41,946 nucleotides of DNA from DATLMR01 sp035634255 (GTDB lineage: Bacteria; Acidobacteriota; Blastocatellia; UBA7656): positions 1-41,946 of the forward strand of contig DASQDI010000136.1 in the NCBI GenBank assembly GCA_035634255.1, written 5' to 3'. A program made the translations under genes and the position numbers. Below the pieces are notes generated by a model. That model saw only the letters and a list, made by a program, of their open reading frames with translations. It searched no databases and had not been told where the DNA came from. Positions 8,324 to 15,905 of this stretch are shown here, piece by piece (position 1 is the stretch's first letter; every line of letters starts with the position of its first letter).

Positions 8324-9760
8324 TCATTTCACTTGCGCCGACTGCTTTCTGGCGTCCTCGAATTTGAAGGGCAAACGGTCCGGCACGACGACCACCTCGG
8401 TCGTGAACTTGAACGGGTATTTGCCCCCGCTGTCGTACACAAGCTCGACGAAGAATGCCGTGAAGCCCTGCGCGGGCTTTCCGGGCCGCGCGACGTAGAC
8501 GCCGGGCCTCTGCTCCTTCAACGGCATCCCCGTGTATGCGCTCCCGATCACATCCAACCGGAAGTCGCGCGCCGAGGGGTTGGTCGCCTGCCAGAGGTAG
8601 ACCTGCCTCGGCTTATCCTTGACCGTGACGACCAGCGAGCCGTCCTTCTCTTTTTTCCACGAGAAGACCGGCCGCGGCCTCCCGCTCAGGATCGACTCGT
8701 AGAATGCCTGCAGGCTCTCGCGGGCGTCGGTGCCCGAGAGGTTATGCTTCGCGTTCGGCACGTACCGAAGGTACTTCTCCCCCTGCAACTCCCCGAAATA
8801 GAACTGTGAATTGTCGGGCAGGAAGAACTGGTCGCCCGACGCATGGATCAGGAACTTGGGTATCCTGAGCCGGTCCCGGTGGCGGTAGTTGTACGGGTCT
8901 TCTATCGCGAGTATGTGCCGGTATTCTGGGGTCCCGATCTTATCCGGGAAGAGTTTGTGATTCACGTAATCCTTCAGGGCGGGCGAGAAGAAGCCGTACG
9001 CCTCGAAATGGTGCCGCGTGATCGCCTCGGAGTTGAGGGCGTCGATCACGGTCGGCACTATCGCTATCACCCGCTCGTCGACCGCCGCCACGAGCCACGA
9101 GGTCCAGCCCCGTTTCGAGCCGCCCGAGACGACGAACTGGTCGAGCTTCACGCGCCCGCCCTCGTCGCTCGACATGAACTCCTGCAAGGCGTCGAGGGCG
9201 CGGACCCCGCTCTTGACCATCGCCAGCCTCACCAGCCAGAAGTCGTCCTTCGTTTCGATCTGCTTGACCCGGCTGTAGGCGACCAGATCGTCCTCGAAGC
9301 GCGCCTTGTCTTTCGAGTCGGCGAAGGCGAGCGGCTGGTTCGGGACGTTGCTCAACTCGGCGACGACCGTGTTCGTTTCCATGGCGATGGTCAGCATTCG
9401 CTCGGGCATCGACGCGGGCATCGCGTCTTTACTGTTGCCCCCGCCGATGATGAGCAGGGCCTTGTTTGAGGCCACTTTGTCGGGCCGGGCGACGACGAGC
9501 CAGTGCTTCCAGACGGGCCGGTCCACCTCCTCCGCCGTCCGCCACGTCTGCGAGGTCAGTTCGATGACGTAACCTTTGTACCCCCGGCCGGATATCGTGT
9601 TCACCAGCTTCCACGAGTAGGAAGGGTCCGGTTTTTCTACGTAGCGGTCGAGCGCGGTCTTCTGAGCGGCAACCGGCAGGGCGAGCAGCAGGCAGACGAA
9701 AAGCGCGCCGAAGGCCGGGCGCATTTCGCTTCTGGGTGTGAAAGCGGGCCGGGCATTCAT
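8324..9760 (-). CDS. PhoPQ-activated pathogenicity-related alpha/beta hydrolase
   Basis: Up to 478 aa, matching the PhoPQ-activated pathogenicity-related family (PqaA type). The nucleophile elbow is GGSKRGW with Ser215, set in a long alpha/beta-hydrolase domain. IHASGDQFFLPDNS carries the likely acid residue and PNAKHNL the likely histidine. A beta-rich C-terminal domain follows (PVFSWKKEKDGSLVVTVKD). The signal peptide is best placed from the second Met (9724: MRPAFGALFVCLLLALPVAAQ). ATG 9760 is the longest option, and neither start has a strong ribosome-binding site. The family is exported. Its biochemical role is poorly known, and the name comes from a Salmonella regulon, so no pathogenicity is implied here. 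Confidence 0.85.
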   Translation of the reverse strand: MNARPAFTPRSEMRPAFGALFVCLLLALPVAAQKTALDRYVEKPDPSYSWKLVNTISGRGYKGYVIELTSQTWRTAEEVDRPVWKHWLVVARPDKVASNKALLIIGGGNSKDAMPASMPERMLTIAMETNTVVAELSNVPNQPLAFADSKDKARFEDDLVAYSRVKQIETKDDFWLVRLAMVKSGVRALDALQEFMSSDEGGRVKLDQFVVSGGSKRGWTSWLVAAVDERVIAIVPTVIDALNSEAITRHHFEAYGFFSPALKDYVNHKLFPDKIGTPEYRHILAIEDPYNYRHRDRLRIPKFLIHASGDQFFLPDNSQFYFGELQGEKYLRYVPNAKHNLSGTDARESLQAFYESILSGRPRPVFSWKKEKDGSLVVTVKDKPRQVYLWQATNPSARDFRLDVIGSAYTGMPLKEQRPGVYVARPGKPAQGFTAFFVELVYDSGGKYPFKFTTEVVVVPDRLPFKFEDARKQSAQVK

Positions 9761-9954
9761 AGGCTGGGTCCAATCCTTTGTCCGAGTTTTAAAGCCCTGA
9801 TTTTGACTTGCGGCAGCCAGGTTATACCACCTCGGCAGGCTTACTTCAAGAAGTCCCGGCCTCCTACGCCCCCGTTCGGATCAGGCGCAACTTCGTAAGG
9901 CGCGACGCTTCTGACCCGTTTCTGAACTTCGGGGCAGAGGCGTCCGCCGCGCGC

Positions 9955-10506
9955 TCACTCCTCCACGCGCAGCTCGTCTTTGACTTCGAACACTCCGCGC
10001 ACGGACCTCGCCCTGATTACGGCGAGCTGCTTCTCCTGCTTCGTCGCGACCACCCCTTTCAGGGTCACCCGCCCGTTCCTGACTATGATGTGGATCGGCG
10101 GCACGGCCCTGGTCGCGTAGCGGAACAGGGGCGACTCGTAGTCGAATATGGCCCTGTAGGTCGCCTGCCTTATGCGCTCGTCGTTGGGGGAGACGGGCAG
10201 CACCTCTATGTCATTAACCACCCGCTCCACCCCCTCTATCCTCCTGACGCGGGCTTCGGCCGACTCTTTCGTCGTGGGGCGCACGACCTCCCCGCGCAGC
10301 ACGACCGTGCCGTCGGCGCGCGCTTCGGCTTCGAGCCAGTCGAACACGTCGTAGTAAGGCAGGGTCACCAGAGCGTTGCGGATATTTTCGAGCAGGGCTG
10401 ACTCCCGCTGAAGGCCGGCCGGGGGCGCGGTCCTCGCCTGAACGGACAGCGGGGCCGCGAGGGCGGCGAGAGCGATAACCATCGCGACGAATCTTATTCT
10501 ATACAT
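9955..10506 (-). CDS. Exported protein with two BON domains
   Basis: A 183-aa periplasmic protein. A signal peptide covers residues 1-25 (MYRIRFVAMVIALAALAAPL). Two BON domains follow: the first around LPYYDVFDWLEAEARADGTVVLRGEV and RVRRIEGVERVVNDIEV, the second around RAVPPIHIIVRNGRVTLKGVV and RSVRGVFEVKDEL. BON domains, as in OsmY, are small lipid- or membrane-associated modules linked to envelope stress. ATG 10506 has AGGAAGAG 4 bases upstream, while the longer start at 10575 would bury the signal peptide. It diverges from the GMC operon across 347 bases. Confidence 0.85.
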   Translation of the reverse strand: MYRIRFVAMVIALAALAAPLSVQARTAPPAGLQRESALLENIRNALVTLPYYDVFDWLEAEARADGTVVLRGEVVRPTTKESAEARVRRIEGVERVVNDIEVLPVSPNDERIRQATYRAIFDYESPLFRYATRAVPPIHIIVRNGRVTLKGVVATKQEKQLAVIRARSVRGVFEVKDELRVEE

Positions 10507-10853
10507 GACTCTTCCTCTTCGACATTGCTCAATAAAATAGGCTGTCTTTAGAGCGCGAAGGGCGCGAACGCCCATCGTTAAGATTAAAACAGCAATCTAT
10601 ATGCCAGTTGCCGAACAGGCCGGAGGGGAGTATCGAGGGCATAAAGGCGAGGGGCGGGGCCGCGATGTGGCGATTTTGCATCCGCCTCTGCAATCTGGTG
10701 CATCAACCTATTTTCTGGTACTGTATCGGTCGCCGGTTGAGCGGGCATTGAGCATTACCACACTCAGATGAAAATTAATAATTGAAGTGAAGCGTTGCGG
10801 GGAGTCGCAAGGCGGCGCGCGTGAATCGCGGCGCGACTGCCTGGGAGGGTGCC
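10507..10853. other. Intergenic region between BON gene and GMC operon
   Basis: A divergent promoter region of 347 bases. TTGCA (10676-10680) and TGCAA (10689-10693) form an inverted repeat with an 8-base gap that could bind a regulator. An AT-rich patch lies around 10768-10785. I could not find a convincing -35/-10 pair for either direction. Confidence 0.4.
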
Positions 10854-12563
10854 TTGGCGAAGCAGAAAATTTACGACGCTATAATCATAGGATCGGGCGC
10901 GTCGGGCGGGATGGCCGCGAAGGAACTGACCGCGAAAGGGATGGAAGTGCTCGTGCTCGAAGCCGGGCCGCCCGCCGACCGCCACCGCGACATGACCGCT
11001 CACAAGTGGCCGTGGGAATCGATGTACAGGGGCTTCGGCGCTCCGGGGTGGAAGGACCGCGACCAGTGGATGCAGGACACCGCGGGCGAGTTCAGCCGCC
11101 ACTTTTACGTGAAAGACACCGAGCACCCTTACACGACCGACCCCGGCAAGCCTTTCATGTGGGTGCGCGCCCGCATAGTCGGCGGCAAGACCCTCCACTG
11201 GGGCCGGTTCTCATGGCGGATGTCGGACCTCGATTTCAAGGCGGCGAGCCGCGACGGGTTCGGCGAAGACTGGCCCTTCGGCTATGAAGAGATCGCCCCT
11301 TACTACGACCGCGCCGAAGAGTTCATCGGCGTGAGCGGGAACAGGGACGGGATCGACTACCTGCCGGACGGGAAGTTCATGCCCCCGATGCCTCTGACCT
11401 GCGGCGAGCAGATGTTGCGGAGGGGCGCCGAGAAGACCGGGCGGCGGGGGATCACCTCGCGCGTGGCGATGCTGACGGGGCAGCCGAAGCCGCACATGAA
11501 AGGCCGCGCGAAGTGCCATTACTGCGGCAACTGCGGCGAAGGCTGCGACGTCGGGGCGATGTTCAACTCCCTGGTCTCCACCCTGCCCATCGCGGCCGCC
11601 ACGGGGCGCATGACGCTCAGGCCCAACTCCATCGTCCGCCACGTCATCACGGACACGAACACGGGCAAGGCCAGGGGCGTCGCCTTCGTCGACCGCGTGA
11701 CTCATCAGGAGCAGGAGGCCTTCGGCCGCGTGATCGTGGTCGCCGCCTCCACGCTCGAATCGACGCGCATCATGCTGAACTCGAAGTCGCGGCAGCACCC
11801 CGAGGGGCTCGGCAACTCGTCGGGCGTGCTCGGCCACTACCTGGTGGACCACTGGGGCGGCATCGGCGCGGGCGGCTATTTTCACATGCTCGCGGGGCGC
11901 GACCCGATCAACGAAGACGGCAAGGCGTCGGGGCTGTACATCCCGCGCTTCCAGAACGTCAGCAGGGAGACGAAGCACCCCCGCTTCATCCGCGGCTATG
12001 GCTTCGAGAGCGGCGCGGGGACATGGATGTTCCCGGGCATGGCCAAAGACCCGCAGCACGCGCCCGGCTTCGGCTCCGAATTCAAGAGGCACGTCAGGCG
12101 GTGGTACACCTCGCCCGTTTGGATGACCACGCGCGCGGAGATGCTTTCGCGGTTCGAGAACCACGCCGAGATCGACCCGAAAGGCGTGGTCGATGCCTGG
12201 GGCATACCCGTCCTTAAGATTCACATTCAGCACTCGGACAACGAGCGCGAGATGGCGAAGCACGCCGCCGAGACGAGCGAGGAGATACTGCGCGCGGCCG
12301 GCGCGGAAGTGACCTGGAAAGGGGGCAGCCTGACTGCGCCCGGGCGCATCATCCACGAGCTTTGCACGGCGCGCATGGGCTCGGACCCCAAGAAGTCGGT
12401 GCTCAATAAATTCAACCAGAGCTGGGACGTGAAGAACGTTTTCGTCACCGACGGCGCGAGCTTCGTGTCGAGCGCCTGCCAGAACCCGACCCTGACCATA
12501 CTGGCGCTCACCATGCGCGCCTGCGATTACATCGCGGACGAGTATAAACGCGGAAACCTTTGA
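10854..12563 (+). CDS. GMC-family FAD oxidoreductase, copy 1
   Basis: A 569-aa glucose-methanol-choline family flavoenzyme. It has the N-terminal FAD fold (AIIIGSGASGG) and the C-terminal GMC domain with HELCTARMG and SACQNPTLT, whose His and Asn match the catalytic pair. Such enzymes oxidise a secondary or primary alcohol, often a sugar, and pass electrons to a cytochrome or quinone. Cys221, 224, 227 and 231 form C-x2-C-x2-C-x3-C, located where FAD-glucose and related dehydrogenases carry an Fe-S cluster. I place the start at TTG 10854: GGAGG lies 5 bases upstream, the protein then begins MAKQKIYDAI like copy 2 (MAKQEVFDAI), and both become 569 aa. GTG 10821 is the alternative. No export signal is present. 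Confidence 0.88.
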   Translation: MAKQKIYDAIIIGSGASGGMAAKELTAKGMEVLVLEAGPPADRHRDMTAHKWPWESMYRGFGAPGWKDRDQWMQDTAGEFSRHFYVKDTEHPYTTDPGKPFMWVRARIVGGKTLHWGRFSWRMSDLDFKAASRDGFGEDWPFGYEEIAPYYDRAEEFIGVSGNRDGIDYLPDGKFMPPMPLTCGEQMLRRGAEKTGRRGITSRVAMLTGQPKPHMKGRAKCHYCGNCGEGCDVGAMFNSLVSTLPIAAATGRMTLRPNSIVRHVITDTNTGKARGVAFVDRVTHQEQEAFGRVIVVAASTLESTRIMLNSKSRQHPEGLGNSSGVLGHYLVDHWGGIGAGGYFHMLAGRDPINEDGKASGLYIPRFQNVSRETKHPRFIRGYGFESGAGTWMFPGMAKDPQHAPGFGSEFKRHVRRWYTSPVWMTTRAEMLSRFENHAEIDPKGVVDAWGIPVLKIHIQHSDNEREMAKHAAETSEEILRAAGAEVTWKGGSLTAPGRIIHELCTARMGSDPKKSVLNKFNQSWDVKNVFVTDGASFVSSACQNPTLTILALTMRACDYIADEYKRGNL

Positions 12564-12577
12564 AGACCGGGAGAGCC

Positions 12578-13261
12578 ATGCTACTGAATCAGGCGAAAAA
12601 GAGGGGCGGCCGGAGGGCGAGCGTTCGGAAACTGTATTCCGTTCCGGCGTGGATGAGCGAGCGCGCGTTCGCGGGCGGCTTCGACCTCGCGGGCTCAGGT
12701 TATAAGCTCACCTTCGCTCCGTCGGAGGCCGTGGCATCGGGCGGCGAGCTTCACCTGCGGGGGCGCTTGACCGTCACCGACCCGCGCGGGCGCGCGCGGA
12801 CTCGGGACTCCGTGCGGGTCACGCTCGACAGCATTCAGGGGGGCATCGGCGCGCCTCCCCTCCGCCGCCGCGCGGTCTCTCCGGGAGCGCAGACGGGCAA
12901 CGAGGCCACCTCGCAACAGAAGCAGCAGGCCGCGGGCGAAAACGAGAAGCGCGCCGGGGAGAAGCAGGAAGAGAGGGCCGAGGCGCGGCCGGGCGGGCTG
13001 CCCGTGACCGAGAGCACCGGCCCGACCTCGTTTACGGGGGTGATGTACTTTCACTTCGAGCCGCTCGACGGCAGGGCGCTCGGAGTCCCCGCCGACCTCG
13101 GCCGCGTTCAGCTCAACCTGCGGCTCGCCCCCCTCGACGCGACCGCGCGCGTCCTGCATGGCCTGTACGCGGCGGCAGTCGATGCCATACAGGGCGAGCA
13201 GGCCGACGCGGGCCAGGCCGCCGACATCATTCGCGAGCTTAATCAGCTTTTGGGGAGTTAA
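12578..13261 (+). CDS. GMC-partner protein of unknown function, copy 1
   Basis: A 227-aa protein I cannot assign to a named family. It starts 14 bases after GMC copy 1, with GGGAG 4 bases before ATG 12578. Three parts are visible: an N-terminal beta-rich stretch (YKLTFAPSEAVASGGELHLRG, about 45-95), a Gln/Glu/Ala/Lys-rich low-complexity linker (about 100-145), and a C-terminal part (GVMYFHFEPLD, then LNLRLAPLDATARVLHGLYA) ending in IIRELNQLLGS. The same order of elements recurs in the protein after GMC copy 2 (20495-21301), so the two look like distant paralogues. Unlike copy 2, no hydrophobic signal peptide is seen. The position suggests an accessory or structural subunit of the dehydrogenase (inference). 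Confidence 0.75.
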   Translation: MLLNQAKKRGGRRASVRKLYSVPAWMSERAFAGGFDLAGSGYKLTFAPSEAVASGGELHLRGRLTVTDPRGRARTRDSVRVTLDSIQGGIGAPPLRRRAVSPGAQTGNEATSQQKQQAAGENEKRAGEKQEERAEARPGGLPVTESTGPTSFTGVMYFHFEPLDGRALGVPADLGRVQLNLRLAPLDATARVLHGLYAAAVDAIQGEQADAGQAADIIRELNQLLGS

Positions 13262-13296
13262 CGGTTTTTATTAGTCTCAATCAACGGAGAGTATTC

Positions 13297-13572
13297 GTGA
13301 ACAAGGTCAAGGTTTTCATATCGCTGCTTATCACCGCCGGAACGATGGCCGCTATGGCGGGCCAGTCGGTCGCCTACCCGCCGTTCGTGGCGAAAGCGCG
13401 CAAGTTCGGAGCCAAGGATTGCCGCTTCTGCCACCTGAACCCCGAAGGCGCTCCGCCGTTCAACGAGCGTGGCAACTGGCTCGTCAAAGAGAAAGAGCGG
13501 CGCAAGGCCGACGCGGTCGACCCCGAGTGGCTCGTCTCCTACAAGCCGAAGGCCGCAAAGAAAAAGAAATAG
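13297..13572 (+). CDS. Small exported CxxCH protein, probable mono-haem cytochrome c
   Basis: A 91-aa protein with a Sec signal (residues 1-26, ends VAYPP) and one haem c attachment motif, C42-R-F-C45-H46, followed by LNPEGAPPFNERGNW and a Lys-rich tail. No His or Met remains after the motif, so a usual C-terminal Met ligand is absent and the haem may be five-coordinate or ligated otherwise. The start is GTG 13297, with GGAGAG 5 bases upstream. It follows the GMC-partner gene by 35 bases and is a plausible periplasmic electron acceptor for GMC copy 1. A zinc- or disulfide-bearing small protein is the alternative reading of CxxC. Confidence 0.7.
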   Translation: MNKVKVFISLLITAGTMAAMAGQSVAYPPFVAKARKFGAKDCRFCHLNPEGAPPFNERGNWLVKEKERRKADAVDPEWLVSYKPKAAKKKK

Positions 13573-13823
13573 GGACCGCCAAGGCCATCCGGCCTTCGCG
13601 TCAGGTTTCAATCACCCGCGGGTGTAGATCATTACAATCGACGCCCGCGGGCCTGCCGGACATCCGCTCGGCAGAGCGGCATCCCAGGCCCGCGCCGCCC
13701 TGCGCCCGCGCGGTCCGTTTCATGATCGATACGATCACAGCCAATCTCTAACAGCCGGTTACAGCGAAGGCCGAATCATCACGCCAGAGGTTCGTGGGAC
13801 GATGGGGCAATTAAACTTTGAGC
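13573..13823. other. Intergenic region after the GMC operon
   Basis: Non-coding, with two small GC-rich hairpins: AAGGCC-ATCC-GGCCTT (13581-13596), directly after the cytochrome stop, and CCGCTC-GGCA-GAGCGG (13664-13679). Neither has a T-run, so they are weak terminator candidates. Nothing else is recognised. Confidence 0.4.
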
Positions 13824-13852
13824 TTGACTAAAAAAGTTAATTCTCATAATAT
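13824..13852 (+). promoter_or_regulatory. Sigma-70-type promoter for the HYR protein gene
   Basis: TTGACT (13824-13829), a 17-base spacer and TAATAT (13847-13852), in an AT-rich patch. This puts the transcript start near 13859 and gives a leader of about 250 bases before ATG 14112. The 62-codon frame at 13882-14070 inside the leader shows no protein-like features. The other HYR gene has a promoter of the same form. Confidence 0.6.
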
Positions 13853-14111
13853 CGCGCCTGTACGCGATCAAGTTAGTTATATTGAGAGCGCCGCGCACCG
13901 CGCATAGAGCGATACTTTCCAACTGGACTTTGAAGATGAACTCTCGCACAGATGCAGTTCTCTGCGCGGGTGTAGCTCACTACCTTCAGGAAAACGTCCC
14001 GGTCGCCTGCGACCCGCTACCGAGCCAAACAGAGTTCATCTTACCGACTCTCTTTAAGCGCCCGGCTTAGTCCAAAGAAATATGGTCCCAACCATCAAGG
14101 AGAAGTACACC

Positions 14112-15797
14112 ATGAAAAGCCCCCGTATCCTGACTCTAATCTCAACGAGTCTCCTGCCCATAGCGATATGTCTGACTGCTCTCACAGTCTTTCAGTTGCG
14201 TAGACCCATCTCCCCGACCGTACTCGCCCGCACCCATGCCTCTCAGAGCTTAGAGGCCGCGCGCGATGTTCTGGAGCGCGCGACCCATGACGCGCGGTTG
14301 AAACCGTCCGGGGAAGGTGCGGCGGCGGTGAGCGCGGCCTTCCGGGATTACCTGTCCGTAGTCTCCGCCCAAGAAAGCGAAATCCTCAACAGGATAGAAG
14401 AACTGAAGTCCGCGCTCGGGATGACGGGCGCGAGGTCGGGCGTTGCGGCCAGCGCCGACGCGCAGACGCCGAAGCAGGGCGCGAGGGCGGAAGAGCTCCG
14501 CGCCGAATACGGAGAGCTTAACGCCAGGCTCTCGGTACTCAGGAGTAACTTCGGCGCAGCCTTAGTCGAGGTGAACGCGATTGTCGGCTCGCAGAGCCGG
14601 GACGTAGCCCTTGATTCGGTGGGAGGCTGCGACGTGCTGATCATCAATGGGGCGTCCTCGACGAGTGAGCCGGACACCACGGCCGACGCCACGGCCACTT
14701 TGGCCAGCATAGTCGCGCAGAATTCCGGCGGCGGGTCGGTGACCGTTTTAAACGACCTTCCCGCGTCCCTGGCCGGAGTCGATGTTATCTATGATATTCG
14801 CTTCAATCCCGCGCTCTCCGCCGGAGAGGTTTCGGCGTACCTGACCTTCCTGCAAGGGGGAGGAAAGCTATTGCTGGTAGGTGAGAACTCAGGCTTCTTT
14901 ACGCGCAACAGCAGCGTGATCTCGTTCGTGTCAACGGCGGGCGGCGGCTCGCTTACGTTTTGTGACCCCTTCTGCTGTAGCGCGACATGTACGGACGCGA
15001 CGCTCTGCTCCACGCCGAATACCGCGGCGACGTTTTTCCTGCCCGCGCCGGGCGCAACAACATCTTCGGGGAATGGGACCGCCCTGCTTACCGCGGGGGG
15101 CTCTTGCAGGCCGGTCAGCGTCTTCCGGCCCGGGCAGCTCACCAACGCCCCGGCCGGAACGCTCATCACCTTCTTTGACATAAACACGTTTCAGACACAA
15201 TTCAGCGCGACCAATGACAACCTGAAGCTGATCTGCAACATCGCCGGTTTCTTCTGCGGGTTCACCGGCGGGACATGCAACATAGGCGGTTGCGTATTGC
15301 TGTGCCCGCCGGACATCAACGTCGTGGCTCCGTCTGCCTGCCTGCCCGCCTCGGGCGCGGTGGTCAGTTATGCGCCTCCGCAAGCCTTCGGCAACTGCGG
15401 CCCGGTCACGTGCAGCCCGCCCTCGGGCTCTTCCTTCCCTCTCGGCACCACGACGGTCACCTGCACCACGCCTCAGGGGTCCGGGTGCTCGTTCGACGTG
15501 ACGGTCTCCGGCGCCTGCCTTCAGGATGACACCAATCCGGGCAACGTTGTGGTGTTCAACCCGCAGACGGGCGCGTACCGCTTCTGCTGCGGCGGTACAG
15601 TATTCACGGGCGTGGGCAGTGTGATAACCAAGGGCTGCGACTTAACCATCCAGCACAGCACGATCAACACCAGAGTGGTGATCAAGTTTAACGGGAGCCT
15701 CAAGGCCGGCTCCGCTTCCTTGCAGTCGCCCTCCGGTAGTACGAGGTGCACGATCACGGACAGAAACACGGACAACAACACCTGCAACTGCCAGTGA
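14112..15797 (+). CDS. Secreted HYR-domain protein with shared C-terminal domain
   Basis: A 561-aa exported protein. ATG 14112 has AAGGAG 9 bases upstream and opens a signal or anchor segment (residues 8-27). Residues about 35-150 are helical and Ala/Glu-rich, likely coiled coil. A middle domain of about 170 residues starts at CDVLIINGASS and contains LTFLQGGGKLLLVGENSGFF, resembling a Rossmann-like or ThuA-like fold. A Cys-rich section leads to one HYR repeat (about 397-468: CPPDINVV, SPPSGSSFPLGTTTVTC). Residues 469-561 form a domain with C1, C24, C25, C78, C90 and C92 that aligns without gaps to the end of the HYR protein at 35295-37157. Function unknown, with surface adhesion or binding likely. 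Confidence 0.8.
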   Translation: MKSPRILTLISTSLLPIAICLTALTVFQLRRPISPTVLARTHASQSLEAARDVLERATHDARLKPSGEGAAAVSAAFRDYLSVVSAQESEILNRIEELKSALGMTGARSGVAASADAQTPKQGARAEELRAEYGELNARLSVLRSNFGAALVEVNAIVGSQSRDVALDSVGGCDVLIINGASSTSEPDTTADATATLASIVAQNSGGGSVTVLNDLPASLAGVDVIYDIRFNPALSAGEVSAYLTFLQGGGKLLLVGENSGFFTRNSSVISFVSTAGGGSLTFCDPFCCSATCTDATLCSTPNTAATFFLPAPGATTSSGNGTALLTAGGSCRPVSVFRPGQLTNAPAGTLITFFDINTFQTQFSATNDNLKLICNIAGFFCGFTGGTCNIGGCVLLCPPDINVVAPSACLPASGAVVSYAPPQAFGNCGPVTCSPPSGSSFPLGTTTVTCTTPQGSGCSFDVTVSGACLQDDTNPGNVVVFNPQTGAYRFCCGGTVFTGVGSVITKGCDLTIQHSTINTRVVIKFNGSLKAGSASLQSPSGSTRCTITDRNTDNNTCNCQ

Positions 15798-15828
15798 CAC
15801 TCCGGCGATTGATCGGACTTTGCCCAAT

Positions 15829-15872
15829 AAAAAGAGGGGCTGGTTGCCGTGTGGCGGTCAGCCCCTCTTTTT
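15829..15872. terminator. Strong bidirectional intrinsic terminator
   Basis: A perfect 14-bp stem, AAAAAGAGGGGCTG (15829-15842) with CAGCCCCTCTTTTT (15859-15872), and a 16-base loop. A-run and T-run flanks make it work in both directions. It ends the HYR gene (plus, stop 15797) and the Gfo/Idh/MocA gene (minus, stop 15906). Confidence 0.9.
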
Positions 15873-15905
15873 ACCTAGCTATTGCCAATAGGCCGGATTA
15901 AATCG

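Noticed and set aside
8324..9760. The PhoPQ-related name taken as a sign of virulence
   Set aside because: The name is historical. The family is common in environmental bacteria and nothing else here suggests pathogenicity.
11211..12356. A 381-codon minus-strand frame inside GMC copy 1
   Set aside because: Antisense shadow. The sense frame carries the full GMC signature.
13882..14070. A 62-codon frame in the leader of the HYR gene
   Set aside because: No ribosome-binding site and no protein-like pattern. It is more likely untranslated leader.
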